The position numbers and the translations under genes were made by a program. The notes under the pieces were generated by a model that saw only the letters and a program-made list of their open reading frames with translations, made no database searches and was not told the origin of the DNA. From positions 868,001 to 932,000 of the forward strand of contig CAVWJS010000006.1 in NCBI GenBank assembly GCA_963755495.1: a stretch of DNA of 64,000 nt, read 5' to 3'. Positions 35,745 to 43,770 of the stretch are shown here, one piece after another (the first letter of the stretch is position 1; each line of letters begins with the position of its first letter). This DNA is from Bog-473 sp963755495. GTDB taxonomy: Bacteria > Actinomycetota > Acidimicrobiia > Acidimicrobiales > RAAP-2.

Positions 35745-36184
35745 TTCTGGCCGGCGTCAGACGCTGCTGCGCTCTCGGCAGCGGCCCTTTCGGCCCCCTC
35801 GAGCTGGACGTAGGCCACCCGGAGCTGGGAAAGCGCTTGGAGCAGCGATGGCTCAGCCTCTCCGAGGCGTCCCTTGAGCCCTTCGAGCAGAGCCCCTAGG
35901 CCGTCAATGGCCAGTCGGGCCTCGAAGAACATGGGTGGGGAGTTGGACAGATAGATGGTGGCCAGCTCGAATATCCCGTAGCAGTGGTTGGCCATGACCA
36001 CCTCAGCGGGCGTCTGGGCCAGCTGTTGGCGCATGGCATCGATCTCGGCCTGAGCTTCTGCGCTCAATGTGCTGCGGTCTTCGGGTTCGGACGATTCTGG
36101 TCGTCCCGGGGATCCGGCCGAACCTCCACCGCCTTCCTCACTCGGGGGGAAGTGTTCGCCAGAAGGTGTCCAGAGGCTGCTCAT
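35741..36184 (-). CDS. DUF1844-like protein
   Basis: A 147-residue soluble protein of unknown function. An acidic, Ser/Gly/Glu-rich N-terminus (GEHFPPSEEGGGGSAG) is followed by a helical domain with AEVVMANHCYGIFELATIYL and EARLAIDGLGALLEGLKGRL, the DUF1844 core seen near infC in many Actinobacteria. The ATG at 36184 has the -10 TATTGT six bases upstream, so the mRNA is probably leaderless. An Ala-rich tail follows the core. It is divergent from the infC operon. Confidence 0.7.
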   Translation of the reverse strand: MSSLWTPSGEHFPPSEEGGGGSAGSPGRPESSEPEDRSTLSAEAQAEIDAMRQQLAQTPAEVVMANHCYGIFELATIYLSNSPPMFFEARLAIDGLGALLEGLKGRLGEAEPSLLQALSQLRVAYVQLEGAERAAAESAAASDAGQN

Positions 36185-36189
36185 ACTGG

Positions 36190-36196
36190 TACAATA
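36190..36196. promoter_or_regulatory. Shared bidirectional -10 element between DUF1844 gene and infC
   Basis: TACAAT on the plus strand (36190-36195) and TATTGT on the minus strand (36196-36191) overlap by five bases. The minus-strand copy lies six bases from the DUF1844 ATG. The plus-strand copy would start the infC-rpmI-rplT mRNA near 36202, leaving a leader of about 180 nt. The 200-bp interval 36185-36385 contains no other gene. Confidence 0.45.
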
Positions 36197-36385
36197 TTCA
36201 CCTTGAGTACATGGAAGCGGGGCCTCCGACCAGAAGGCCTCCACCTGGCCACACATTCGCTCTCCGAGCGGTATCAGTGCGCCAGGTCGAAGGTTTCTCG
36301 GCGCGGGCACTGCTCGTTGGTCGACCTCGCTCCACCGAATGGCTCGCGGAAAGACCGTGGGCCCAAGTGAGAGGTGTGGTGCCGC

Positions 36386-37087
36386 ATCGTCGCTGAAACA
36401 ACAACTGAGCACCGGATCAATGATCGCATCCGTGCCCGTGAAGTCCGCCTGGTCGACCCCGATGGTGTGCAGTTAGGCATCAAGTCGTTGCCCGAGGCCT
36501 TGGCCATTGCCAAGGAGCTTGATTTGGACCTGGTGGAGGTGGCCCCAATGGCCAACCCCCCCGTCTGCCGGATCATGGACTTCGGAAAATTCAAGTTCGA
36601 CGAGGCACAGCGTGCCAAGGAGAGCCGTCGTAAGACGGTCCACGTCGGGATCAAGGAGATGAAGTACCGGCCGAAGATCGGGCCGGGAGACTTCGACACC
36701 AAGACCCGCCAGGTGGCCAAGTTCTTGAACGAGGGGCACAAGGTCAAGATCACGATCATGTTCCGTGGGCGTGAGGTGTACCACCCTGAACACGGAAAGC
36801 GGATCTTGGATCGCATTGCCGAGCAGATGGAGGGGATGGCCAAAATCGAGGCCGAGCCCAAGCTCGACAACCGCAACATGATCATGGTGCTTGCTCCCGA
36901 CAAGCGGGCCCGTCAGGCCGCCGCCTCGAGGACAGCCAATCAACATCGCGGCGAGAAACAAGCCCCAGCAGCGACAGCCCAGACAGCGACGACCCAGACA
37001 GCGACGACCAATGGAAATGGGCCAGCGCCGGTAGCCAGCGTGGACCCAGCAACGAACGACGACGCAGCAACGAACGAAGAGGGATGA
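36386..37087 (+). CDS. infC: Translation initiation factor IF-3, possible AUC start
   Basis: Prevents premature subunit joining and proofreads the start codon. The N-domain reads HRINDRIRAREVRLVDPDG and DLDLVEVAPMANPPVCRIMD; the C-domain reads KEMKYRPKIGPGDFDTKTRQ, then GHKVKITIMFRGRE. An in-frame GTG at 36374 overlaps the GAGAGG (36369-36374) ribosome site, so it is a poor start. ATC 36386 lies 11 bases after that site and fits the autoregulatory rare starts known for IF-3. A C-terminal tail of about 60 residues rich in Ala, Thr, Gln and Asn extends beyond the normal end and is built from short repeats. Confidence 0.93.
   Translation: MVAETTTEHRINDRIRAREVRLVDPDGVQLGIKSLPEALAIAKELDLDLVEVAPMANPPVCRIMDFGKFKFDEAQRAKESRRKTVHVGIKEMKYRPKIGPGDFDTKTRQVAKFLNEGHKVKITIMFRGREVYHPEHGKRILDRIAEQMEGMAKIEAEPKLDNRNMIMVLAPDKRARQAAASRTANQHRGEKQAPAATAQTATTQTATTNGNGPAPVASVDPATNDDAATNEEG
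36980..37077 (+). repeat. Short in-frame tandem repeats in the infC tail
   Basis: CAGACAGCGACGACC is repeated at 36980 and 36995 (period 15). CAGCAACGAACGA is repeated at 37047 and 37065 (period 18). Both periods keep the reading frame and create the Thr/Gln/Asn-rich C-terminal tail of IF-3. Confidence 0.85.
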
Positions 37088-37091
37088 CGTA

Positions 37092-37286
37092 ATGCCGAAG
37101 ATGAAGACGGACAAGGGCGCCGCGAAGCGCATCAAGGTCACCGGCAGCGGTCGTCTTCGTCGTGGTCAGGCGTTCCGCGGGCACAACTTCGAGACGAAGA
37201 GCAGCGTGCGCATGCGCCGACTGGGTCGGGGCGCCGATGTGTCCAAGTCCGACGAGAAGTCGGTCCGGAGAATGCTCGGCATCTGA
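37092..37286 (+). CDS. rpmI: Ribosomal protein L35
   Basis: A 64-residue large-subunit protein with the universal MPKMKTDKGAAKRIKVTGSG start, a basic middle (RRGQAFRGHNFETKSS) and the RRLGRGADVSKSDEKSVRRM C-terminal helix. It lies 4 bases after infC and before rplT, the conserved IF3-L35-L20 operon. Transcription is probably from the infC promoter. Confidence 0.98.
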   Translation: MPKMKTDKGAAKRIKVTGSGRLRRGQAFRGHNFETKSSVRMRRLGRGADVSKSDEKSVRRMLGI

Positions 37287-37320
37287 GCCGGGCCAAGACG
37301 AGAAGAGAGGAGGACCCCCA

Positions 37321-37716
37321 ATGGCCAGAGTCAAGCGATCTGTTCATGGTCGCAAGCATCACCGCGCCGTACTGGAACAGGCGAAGGGGTACTACGGGAA
37401 CAAGAGCCGTACATACCGTTCCGCCAACGAGCAGCTCATGCACTCGATGCAATACGCCTTCCGGGACCGCCGGGCCCGGAAGGGGGACTTCCGCAAGCTC
37501 TGGATCCAACGGATCAACGCCGGAGCCCGCGCCCACGGCATGAGCTATAGCCGGATGATCAACGGGTTGCACCTGGCCGGTATCGAGGTCGATCGCAAGG
37601 TCCTGGCCGATCTGGCCGTCACCGATACCGAGGCTTTCGGGGCGCTCGTACGGGCCGCCCAGAGTGCTCTGCCGGCCCAGGCGGCGAAGGAGCCCGTCGA
37701 GGCGCTTTCCTCCTGA
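37321..37716 (+). CDS. rplT: Ribosomal protein L20
   Basis: Assembly-initiating protein of the 50S subunit. 131 residues. The N-terminal basic extension MARVKRSVHGRKHHRAVLEQ and AKGYYGNKSRTYRSANEQLM precede the globular RDRRARKGDFRKLWIQRINA and GLHLAGIEVDRKVLADLAV. An Ala-rich tail of about 15 residues follows the usual end. GAGAGGAGG lies just upstream of the ATG. In some bacteria L20 represses its own operon; no such site was identified here. Confidence 0.98.
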   Translation: MARVKRSVHGRKHHRAVLEQAKGYYGNKSRTYRSANEQLMHSMQYAFRDRRARKGDFRKLWIQRINAGARAHGMSYSRMINGLHLAGIEVDRKVLADLAVTDTEAFGALVRAAQSALPAQAAKEPVEALSS

Positions 37717-37754
37717 GTCAACCGCTCGCTTTCACGCACCGGCGGGTTCGTCGG

Positions 37755-38546
37755 GTGCGGGGGCTGCTCCAAAAGCGCTCGACTCGTTGGGCTGAGCATG
37801 TCTTTGTGGCCGAAGGGGTCGAGCTGCTGCGCACGGCGCTTCGGGCTGGGGTAGAGATCGAGTCGGTGTATCTCGCTCCCGAGGGGGCGGCGGATGCTCT
37901 GACCCGTGAGACCTGTGACCGAGCGCTCGATGCCGGCGCGCGCGTGTTTCCTTTGGCACCGGGCGTGCTCGAACGGGTGGCCGACACGGTCACGCCGCAG
38001 CCCGTCCTGACGGTCCTGCCGATGCTCGATCAGTCCATGCTCGATCAGACAGTTGCGTCCACTCTCGATCCAGTGATTCAGCCGCTGATCATCGTCCTCG
38101 TCGATGTCCGGGACCCCGGCAATGCCGGGACCGTGTTGCGAACCGCTGATGCCTCGGGCGTCTCCACCGTGATCTTCAGCGGGGAATCGGTCGACCCTTA
38201 CAACCCGAAAACGGTACGAGCCTCCGCCGGATCGATCTTTCACGTCCCCTTCGGTGTCCAGGCGGACGCGGCGGCCTTGGCCAGCTCGCTCGCCGGCCGC
38301 GGTTACCGCACTCTGGCCACCGTCGTGCGGGACGGCGACGACTACACCGCACTCGACTGGTCCGTCCCCACCGCTTTGTTCTTGGGAAACGAGGCATCCG
38401 GCCTGGTACCCGAGACGCTGAGAGCCATCGGTGGTGCCGTGGCCATTCCCATGGAGGGACGTGCGGAGTCGCTCAACGTAGGCGTGGCATGTGCTGTCCT
38501 GTGCTTCGAGGCCTTGCGGCAACGCCGGTACCATCTCACCTTGTGA
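37755..38546 (+). CDS. SpoU-family RNA 2'-O-methyltransferase (TrmH-like)
   Basis: SPOUT-fold methyltransferase. The N-terminal substrate-binding part reads WAEHVFVAEGVELLRTAL. The knot domain shows motif 1 IVLVDVRDPGNAGTVLRTAD, motif 2 TALFLGNEASGLV and motif 3 AIPMEGRAESLNVGVACAVL. GTG 37755 is the first standard start, but the preceding in-frame codons (HRRVRRV) look like family N-terminus. A CTG at 37713 overlapping the rplT stop is therefore possible. A 15-bp duplication inside encodes MLDQS-MLDQT. Target RNA unknown; position before pheST is common. Confidence 0.9.
   Translation: MRGLLQKRSTRWAEHVFVAEGVELLRTALRAGVEIESVYLAPEGAADALTRETCDRALDAGARVFPLAPGVLERVADTVTPQPVLTVLPMLDQSMLDQTVASTLDPVIQPLIIVLVDVRDPGNAGTVLRTADASGVSTVIFSGESVDPYNPKTVRASAGSIFHVPFGVQADAAALASSLAGRGYRTLATVVRDGDDYTALDWSVPTALFLGNEASGLVPETLRAIGGAVAIPMEGRAESLNVGVACAVLCFEALRQRRYHLTL
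38022..38048 (+). repeat. 15-bp-period tandem repeat in the SpoU gene
   Basis: ATGCTCGATCAG at 38022-38033 is repeated at 38037-38048, encoding MLDQ twice in the linker before the SPOUT domain. The period of 15 keeps the frame. Confidence 0.85.
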
Positions 38547-39598
38547 CTGAGATCGAGCAAATCGTCAAGGACGGAGTGGCCGCCATTGAGGCGGCCACGT
38601 CGACCGAGGCCCTGGCGCAGGTGGAGACCGACTTGTTCGGGAAGCGTTCCACCCTCTCAGGTGCCCACCGGTCCCTGGGATCGCTGGATCCTGCGGCCCG
38701 TAAGGAAGCGGGACGTCAGTTACACGAGGCCCGGGACCTCCTGGAGGGAAGGCTGGCCACCCAGCGCATCGCGCTTTCGGAGGTCGAGAGGTCGGCGCTC
38801 CTAGCGGCGGACCGTCTGGACCTGACCGAGGTGATCCCCGACCAGGTCATGTCATCACTGAGCCGCGGCCACCTCCACCTGGTCTCCCTGGCCCGCGACG
38901 AGTTGGAGGACGTGTTCGTGGGCATGGGCTTCGTAGTGGCCGAGGGCCCGGAGGCCGAGACGGACTGGTACAACTTCGAGGCCCTCAACATGCCCCCGGC
39001 CCACCCGGCCCGCGGCATGTACGACACCATGTATCTCGACATCGGCGAGCCCGAGACGGTGCTGCTCCGTACGCATACGTCTCCGGTGCAGATCCATCTG
39101 ATGGAGGAGGCGGTGCGCAACGGCACGCTGCCGATCCATGCCGTCATGCCGGGGAAGTGCTTCCGGCTCGATACGCCCGACGCTCGTCATCTGCCCGTGT
39201 TCAATCAGATCGAAGGGCTGGTGGTCGACCGCGGCATTACCTTCGGTGATCTGGCGGGCACCATTCAGACCTTCACCTCGGCCTACTTCGGCGAGGGGAT
39301 GCAGTCGCGCCTGCGACCGGCGTACTTCCCCTTCACCGAGCCCTCGGCGGAATTCGAGATCACGTGCGCCATTTGTCGCGGCGAAGGTTGCCGGACGTGT
39401 TCGAACATCGGATGGGTGGAACTAGGCGGGTGCGGCATGGTCGATCCCGCCGTGTTCGCGGCCGTCGGTATCGATTCCGACGAATGGTCCGGTTTCGCCT
39501 TTGGCTTCGGCATCGACCGTTTGGCCCTCATGCGTCACGAGATTCCCGACCTGCGGTCGTTCATGGAGAATGACATCCGCTTCCTGTCTCAGTTCTGA
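38543..39598 (+). CDS. pheS: Phenylalanyl-tRNA synthetase alpha subunit
   Basis: Catalytic subunit of the class II alpha2-beta2 synthetase. The N-terminal coiled coil (EQIVKDGVAAIEAATSTEAL) leads to GMGFVVAEGPEAETDWYNFE, LLRTHTSPVQIHLM (motif 2), CFRLDTPDARHLPVFNQIEG and YFPFTEPSAEFEI. A CxxC..CxxC region (CAICRGEGCRTC) and motif 3 GFAFGFGIDRLALMRHEI follow. GTG 38543 overlaps the upstream stop. 351 residues, normal. Confidence 0.97.
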   Translation: MTEIEQIVKDGVAAIEAATSTEALAQVETDLFGKRSTLSGAHRSLGSLDPAARKEAGRQLHEARDLLEGRLATQRIALSEVERSALLAADRLDLTEVIPDQVMSSLSRGHLHLVSLARDELEDVFVGMGFVVAEGPEAETDWYNFEALNMPPAHPARGMYDTMYLDIGEPETVLLRTHTSPVQIHLMEEAVRNGTLPIHAVMPGKCFRLDTPDARHLPVFNQIEGLVVDRGITFGDLAGTIQTFTSAYFGEGMQSRLRPAYFPFTEPSAEFEITCAICRGEGCRTCSNIGWVELGGCGMVDPAVFAAVGIDSDEWSGFAFGFGIDRLALMRHEIPDLRSFMENDIRFLSQF

Positions 39599-39600
39599 TC

Positions 39601-42093
39601 GTGCGCGCTCCACTCAGCTGGCTCCGTGATTTTGCCCCCTTCCCCGATGACACCGGGGTTCTGGTCGCCGCGCTCGACGATCTGGGGCTGGTCGTCGAAG
39701 GGATCGAGCACATCGGTGAGGGGCTCGAAGATGTCGTCGTGAGCCTGGTCACCGAGATCGAACCTATAAAGGGGGCCGACCGGATTCGCCGCATCGTCGT
39801 CGAGGCGGGCGATGGGCCGCTGCAGATCGTCTGCGGAGCATTCAACTTCGAGGTGGGCGATCGGGTCCCGTTGGCGCCCGTTGGCGCGGTCTTGCCGGGG
39901 GGCTTCGAGATCGGTCTCCGCAAGATGCGTGGCGTCGAATCCCATGGCATGTTGTGTTCCGGCCGGGAGCTGGGGCTGTCCGACGACGGCGCCGGGCTCC
40001 TCGTCCTGGGCGATGACGTCGGCGCCTCCCCCGGCACGACGCTGAGTGAAGCACTCGGTCTGGTGTCCGACACTGTCTTCGACATCACGGTGGAGGGCAA
40101 TCGTCCCGACGCGTGGTCGATCTCGGGCATCGCCCGGGATCTGGCGGCCCGTTTGGGCCTGGCTTTCACGCTGCCAGAGCCTCCGGCTCCGACTTCGAGT
40201 GGGCCTTCGGTGGCAGAAGCAGCGAGTGCCGTGGTGTTGGACGCCGATCTCTGCCCGCGCCTCGCCGTCTCCGTCCTCACCGACGTCGTAGTGGGGCCCT
40301 CACCGCAGTGGCTGGCCAGGCGGCTGACCTTGGCCGGCATGCGCCCCATCAACAACGTGGTCGATGCTTCGAACTACGTCATGCTCGAGCGAGGCCAGCC
40401 GACCCATCCCTATGACGTGACGAAACTGGGCGGACGGGGACTGATCGTCCGACGCGCCCGATCCGGTGAGACGCTCGAGACGCTCGACGGATTGACCCGC
40501 ATCCTCACCGGCGAAGACTGCCTGATTTGCGACGGCGACGATGTAGCGGTGGGAGTGGCCGGCATCATGGGTGGTGCCTCGTCAGAGATCTCCGATGCGA
40601 CGACTGAGGTGTTGCTCGAGTCGGCCTACTTCACGCCGATGTCCATCGCCCAGTCGTCAAAGAGACTGGGTCTGCGAACTGAAGCCTCCGCTCGCTTCGA
40701 AAGGGGGTGTGATCCCTGGGGTATCGAGGCCTCGATCAACCGGTTCATCGAGTTGCTGGCCCAGAGCATCCCGGGCCTCGAGGTCTGTGACGGGTTTCTC
40801 GACGTGCGCGGTGACGTCCCCGAGCCCTTCATCCTGAGCGTGCCCATTGCGCGCGTCCAGCGTCAGATCGGGGTGCCACTGAGCGGACGTGAGATCGCGG
40901 CGCTGCTCGACCCGATCGGGTTCACCACGGACGAAGACGCCGAGAGGCTGGCGGTCCTGGTGCCGACGAACCGGCCCGATGTGCGACCTGCCCCCAATGG
41001 GATCGACGATGTCATTGAGGAAGTGGCCCGGATGTTCGGGTACGCCAACATCCCTCGTCGTACGCCGACCTGGCCTCAACCCGGCCACCTCACCTCCTTG
41101 CAGCAGTCGCGCCGTCTGGTGAAGACCGTGCTCGCAGGGATCGGAGCCTCTGAGGGCTGGACCAACACCTTCGTCTCGGAGGAGGCGCATCGCCTGGTGG
41201 GGCTGACCGGCCCGGCGGTGCGGGTGTCGAACCCCCTCATCGCCGAGGAGCCCTTCCTCCGTCGCTCCCTCATGCCCGGCCTGCTGGGCGCGCTGGCGTA
41301 CAACGCCGGTCGGCGCCAGGGAGCGATCCGGCTCTTCGAAGTAGGTGTCGTCTTCTCGCATCCCGACGAGGGGTCCCCGCGCGTCGTCGAACGCAGCGGA
41401 GTCGGGGGCTCCCAGACGGCGCTGCTCCCGGGAGAGCGTGAACTGCTCAGTGTGACGTTCGCCTATGACGACGATGACGCGCGGAGCGCCACCGCGGCCT
41501 GGCACGTACTGGCTGACGCGTTCCGGTTATCGGGCGTGCGCCTCGTTGCTCCCGACAACTCGACCGTGACACCCGGGCTCCACCCCACCCGATCGGCTCG
41601 ATTGGTCGCCCACACTTCGGAGGGGAAGCCAGGCCCATCGATCGGGGTCGTGGGGGAGATCGACCCCGATGTGGCGGCCAGCTTCGGGCTCACGCGCCCG
41701 TCGGGATCGGGCACCTCGGCGCGGCGCATTGGCTGGCTCGAGGTGGATCTCGGGCTCCTCTTCGACGAGGAGGTTGTGGCTCGACGCGCCATGCTGGCCG
41801 CAGCCGTGAGTCGTTTCCCATCCTCGGACATCGATCTGGCCCTCGTGGTGGACGATGCTGTTGCGGCCGATGTGGTGGCCGACGTCATCGGTACCGCCGC
41901 CGGCGACTTACTCGAGTCCGTCACCCTCTTCGACGTCTACCGCGGCCCCGGTATCGTCAGTGGGCATCGAAGCCTGGCTTTTCGGTTGCGGTTCTGTTCG
42001 CTCGACCACACCCTGACCGACGACGAAGTCGGAGAACTGCGCGTGCGTTGCATCGACGCTGCTGCTGCGCAGTGCGGCGCCGTACTGCGCTGA
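39601..42093 (+). CDS. pheT: Phenylalanyl-tRNA synthetase beta subunit
   Basis: 830 residues with the full domain series: an N-terminal segment MRAPLSWLRDFAPFPDDTGV, an EMAP/tRNA-binding OB domain (IKGADRIRRIVVEAGDGPLQ), the B3/B4 editing domain (MRPINNVVDASNYVMLERGQ, GIMGG), the B5 DNA-binding-like domain, a catalytic-like core with YNAGRRQGAIRLFEVGVVF, and a C-terminal ferredoxin-like anticodon domain (SRFPSSDIDLALVVDD, HRSLAFRLRF). GTG start two bases after pheS. No T-box leader is seen upstream of pheS. Confidence 0.97.
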   Translation: MRAPLSWLRDFAPFPDDTGVLVAALDDLGLVVEGIEHIGEGLEDVVVSLVTEIEPIKGADRIRRIVVEAGDGPLQIVCGAFNFEVGDRVPLAPVGAVLPGGFEIGLRKMRGVESHGMLCSGRELGLSDDGAGLLVLGDDVGASPGTTLSEALGLVSDTVFDITVEGNRPDAWSISGIARDLAARLGLAFTLPEPPAPTSSGPSVAEAASAVVLDADLCPRLAVSVLTDVVVGPSPQWLARRLTLAGMRPINNVVDASNYVMLERGQPTHPYDVTKLGGRGLIVRRARSGETLETLDGLTRILTGEDCLICDGDDVAVGVAGIMGGASSEISDATTEVLLESAYFTPMSIAQSSKRLGLRTEASARFERGCDPWGIEASINRFIELLAQSIPGLEVCDGFLDVRGDVPEPFILSVPIARVQRQIGVPLSGREIAALLDPIGFTTDEDAERLAVLVPTNRPDVRPAPNGIDDVIEEVARMFGYANIPRRTPTWPQPGHLTSLQQSRRLVKTVLAGIGASEGWTNTFVSEEAHRLVGLTGPAVRVSNPLIAEEPFLRRSLMPGLLGALAYNAGRRQGAIRLFEVGVVFSHPDEGSPRVVERSGVGGSQTALLPGERELLSVTFAYDDDDARSATAAWHVLADAFRLSGVRLVAPDNSTVTPGLHPTRSARLVAHTSEGKPGPSIGVVGEIDPDVAASFGLTRPSGSGTSARRIGWLEVDLGLLFDEEVVARRAMLAAAVSRFPSSDIDLALVVDDAVAADVVADVIGTAAGDLLESVTLFDVYRGPGIVSGHRSLAFRLRFCSLDHTLTDDEVGELRVRCIDAAAAQCGAVLR

Positions 42094-42108
42094 AGCCGGT
42101 TCCGTCCC

Positions 42109-43110
42109 ATGCACGTCGCGCAGATCGACCCCCACGACCAGGCCGCGTTCGACGCCTGGTTTGCGGTCATGGCAGCCACGGACAATGAACGCTGGCCTGA
42201 CAAGCCAGGATGGCAACGGCAGGAACGACTGGCCATGGCTCTCGACAAGGACGGGCCCGAAGAGCATCGCTGCCTGTCCGCCGTCGGTGACAACGGCGCA
42301 GTGGTAGGTATCGGCGACCTCACCATGTATCAACGCGAGAACGATCACGTGGCCGAGCTGGTCGTCGCCGTTCTCGCCGCCGCCCGTAGGCACGGGGTGG
42401 GCTCAGCCATCGTGGCCGAGGCGGAACGGCTGGCGGGCGCGAGCGGCCGTCGCGAGCTCGGAGGGATGGATGAAGTGCCGGTACGAGTTGGTTATAACGA
42501 TGCCGCCGCCGTCTTTGCCCCGCGACTGGGCTTCGTGCCAGTCCAGCACATGGTCCGTCGCGAGCTAAGGGTGCCGCTGCGTCCCCTCGATGTGCCGCGT
42601 CCACCGGGGTACTCCCTGATCACCTTCACCGATCGGTGGCCCGATGTCTTCATCGAGGATCGCTGCGAGCTGGGACGACGCATGTCGACCGACATCCCGC
42701 TGGGCGACCAGGAACGCGACGAAGAAATATGGGACGAAGCGCGGGTGCGGCACATTGAGGGGAGCTTCGCGGCACAGAATCGGGCCAAGGTCACGACGGC
42801 AGCCGTGCACGACGGCTCCGGTCGAGTGGTGGCCTTCACGGAGATCGCCGTCCCCTTGGGCGCCCCAGAGTCATCGTGGCAGCACGACACCCTTGTCATC
42901 GGGGAGCACAGGGGCCACGGGCTGGGATTTGCCATGAAGGTGGCCAACGTGTTCGCCGTGACGCAGGCGTTCCCCGCGGTGCGGACCATCAACACGTGGA
43001 ACGCGGCCGAAAACGAGCACATGATCGCGGTCAACGAAGCCATGGGTTTTCACGTGGTGGCCCACTCCACGTCCTGGCTCAAGAAGTTGGGCGCTGTCGC
43101 CGGGTCATGA
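42109..43110 (+). CDS. Tandem GNAT-domain acetyltransferase-like protein
   Basis: A 333-residue protein with two GNAT halves. Half 1 has VAELVVAVLAAARRHGVGSA (acetyl-CoA loop R/QxxGxG-like) and YNDAAAVFAPRLGFVPV. Half 2 has DTLVIGEHRGHGLGFAMKVA, with the clear HRGHGLG acetyl-CoA loop, then NTWNAAENEHMIAVNEAMGF. This N-W-N-x-x-N-x-x-M pattern is common in actinobacterial double-GNAT proteins such as mycothiol synthase relatives. Substrate unknown. It overlaps the convergent response-regulator gene by 6 bases. Confidence 0.82.
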   Translation: MHVAQIDPHDQAAFDAWFAVMAATDNERWPDKPGWQRQERLAMALDKDGPEEHRCLSAVGDNGAVVGIGDLTMYQRENDHVAELVVAVLAAARRHGVGSAIVAEAERLAGASGRRELGGMDEVPVRVGYNDAAAVFAPRLGFVPVQHMVRRELRVPLRPLDVPRPPGYSLITFTDRWPDVFIEDRCELGRRMSTDIPLGDQERDEEIWDEARVRHIEGSFAAQNRAKVTTAAVHDGSGRVVAFTEIAVPLGAPESSWQHDTLVIGEHRGHGLGFAMKVANVFAVTQAFPAVRTINTWNAAENEHMIAVNEAMGFHVVAHSTSWLKKLGAVAGS

Positions 43111-43770
43111 GTCGAGGAACCGCAACACGGCCAGGACCCGACGGTGATCGGATTGCGACACCGGCAGGTCGAATTTGGTGAAGATGTTGGCAACGTGCTT
43201 CTCCACCGCTCCTTCGGAAATAACGAGCGCGTCGGCGATGGCAGCGTTGGAACGTCCCTCGGCCATGAGGGAGAGCACCTCCTTCTCCCGAGCGCTCAGC
43301 ACCGAAATGGAGTCAGTACGCCGTGAGGCGCCTAAAAGCTGCGTCACCACTTCGGGATCCAGGGCCGTTCCTCCGGAGGCGACCCGACGTAATGCCTCCA
43401 CGAAGTCGCTGACGTCCGCCACTCTGTCCTTGAGCAGATAGCCGATCCCGGCTGCGTCGTCGGCCAGTAGCTCGGCGGCATAGCGAGTCTCGATGTACTG
43501 CGAGAACAACAAGATGCCCAGACCCTCGTAGTGACGGCGTAGTTCGATCGCCGCCCGCAGTCCCTCGTCGGTGAAGGTTGGCGGCATGCGGATGTCGACG
43601 ACCGCCACGTCCGGCCGTTCTCTTTCGACCGATCGCCACAAAGATTCGGCGTCGGCCACCGCATCAGTGATGACGAAGCCGCGGTCGGCCAGGAGTTGTA
43701 CGAGGCCGTCTCGGAGTATGGCCGAGTCTTCGGCGATGACCACACGCAACGAAGAGGGAGGGGTTGACAC
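43105..43770 (-). CDS. LuxR/NarL-family response regulator
   Basis: A 221-residue two-domain regulator. The receiver has the acidic pair ED (14-15) in VVIAEDSAILRDGL, the phospho-acceptor Asp59 in DVAVVDIRMPP and Lys in YLLKDRV. The output HTH reads LSAREKEVLSLMAEGRSNAA and then VISEGAVEKHVANIFTKFDL. It starts at GTG 43770, directly at the end of the kinase gene, so the pair is translationally coupled. The likely target is its own ABC transporter operon, but no operator was found. Confidence 0.94.
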   Translation of the reverse strand: MSTPPSSLRVVIAEDSAILRDGLVQLLADRGFVITDAVADAESLWRSVERERPDVAVVDIRMPPTFTDEGLRAAIELRRHYEGLGILLFSQYIETRYAAELLADDAAGIGYLLKDRVADVSDFVEALRRVASGGTALDPEVVTQLLGASRRTDSISVLSAREKEVLSLMAEGRSNAAIADALVISEGAVEKHVANIFTKFDLPVSQSDHRRVLAVLRFLDS

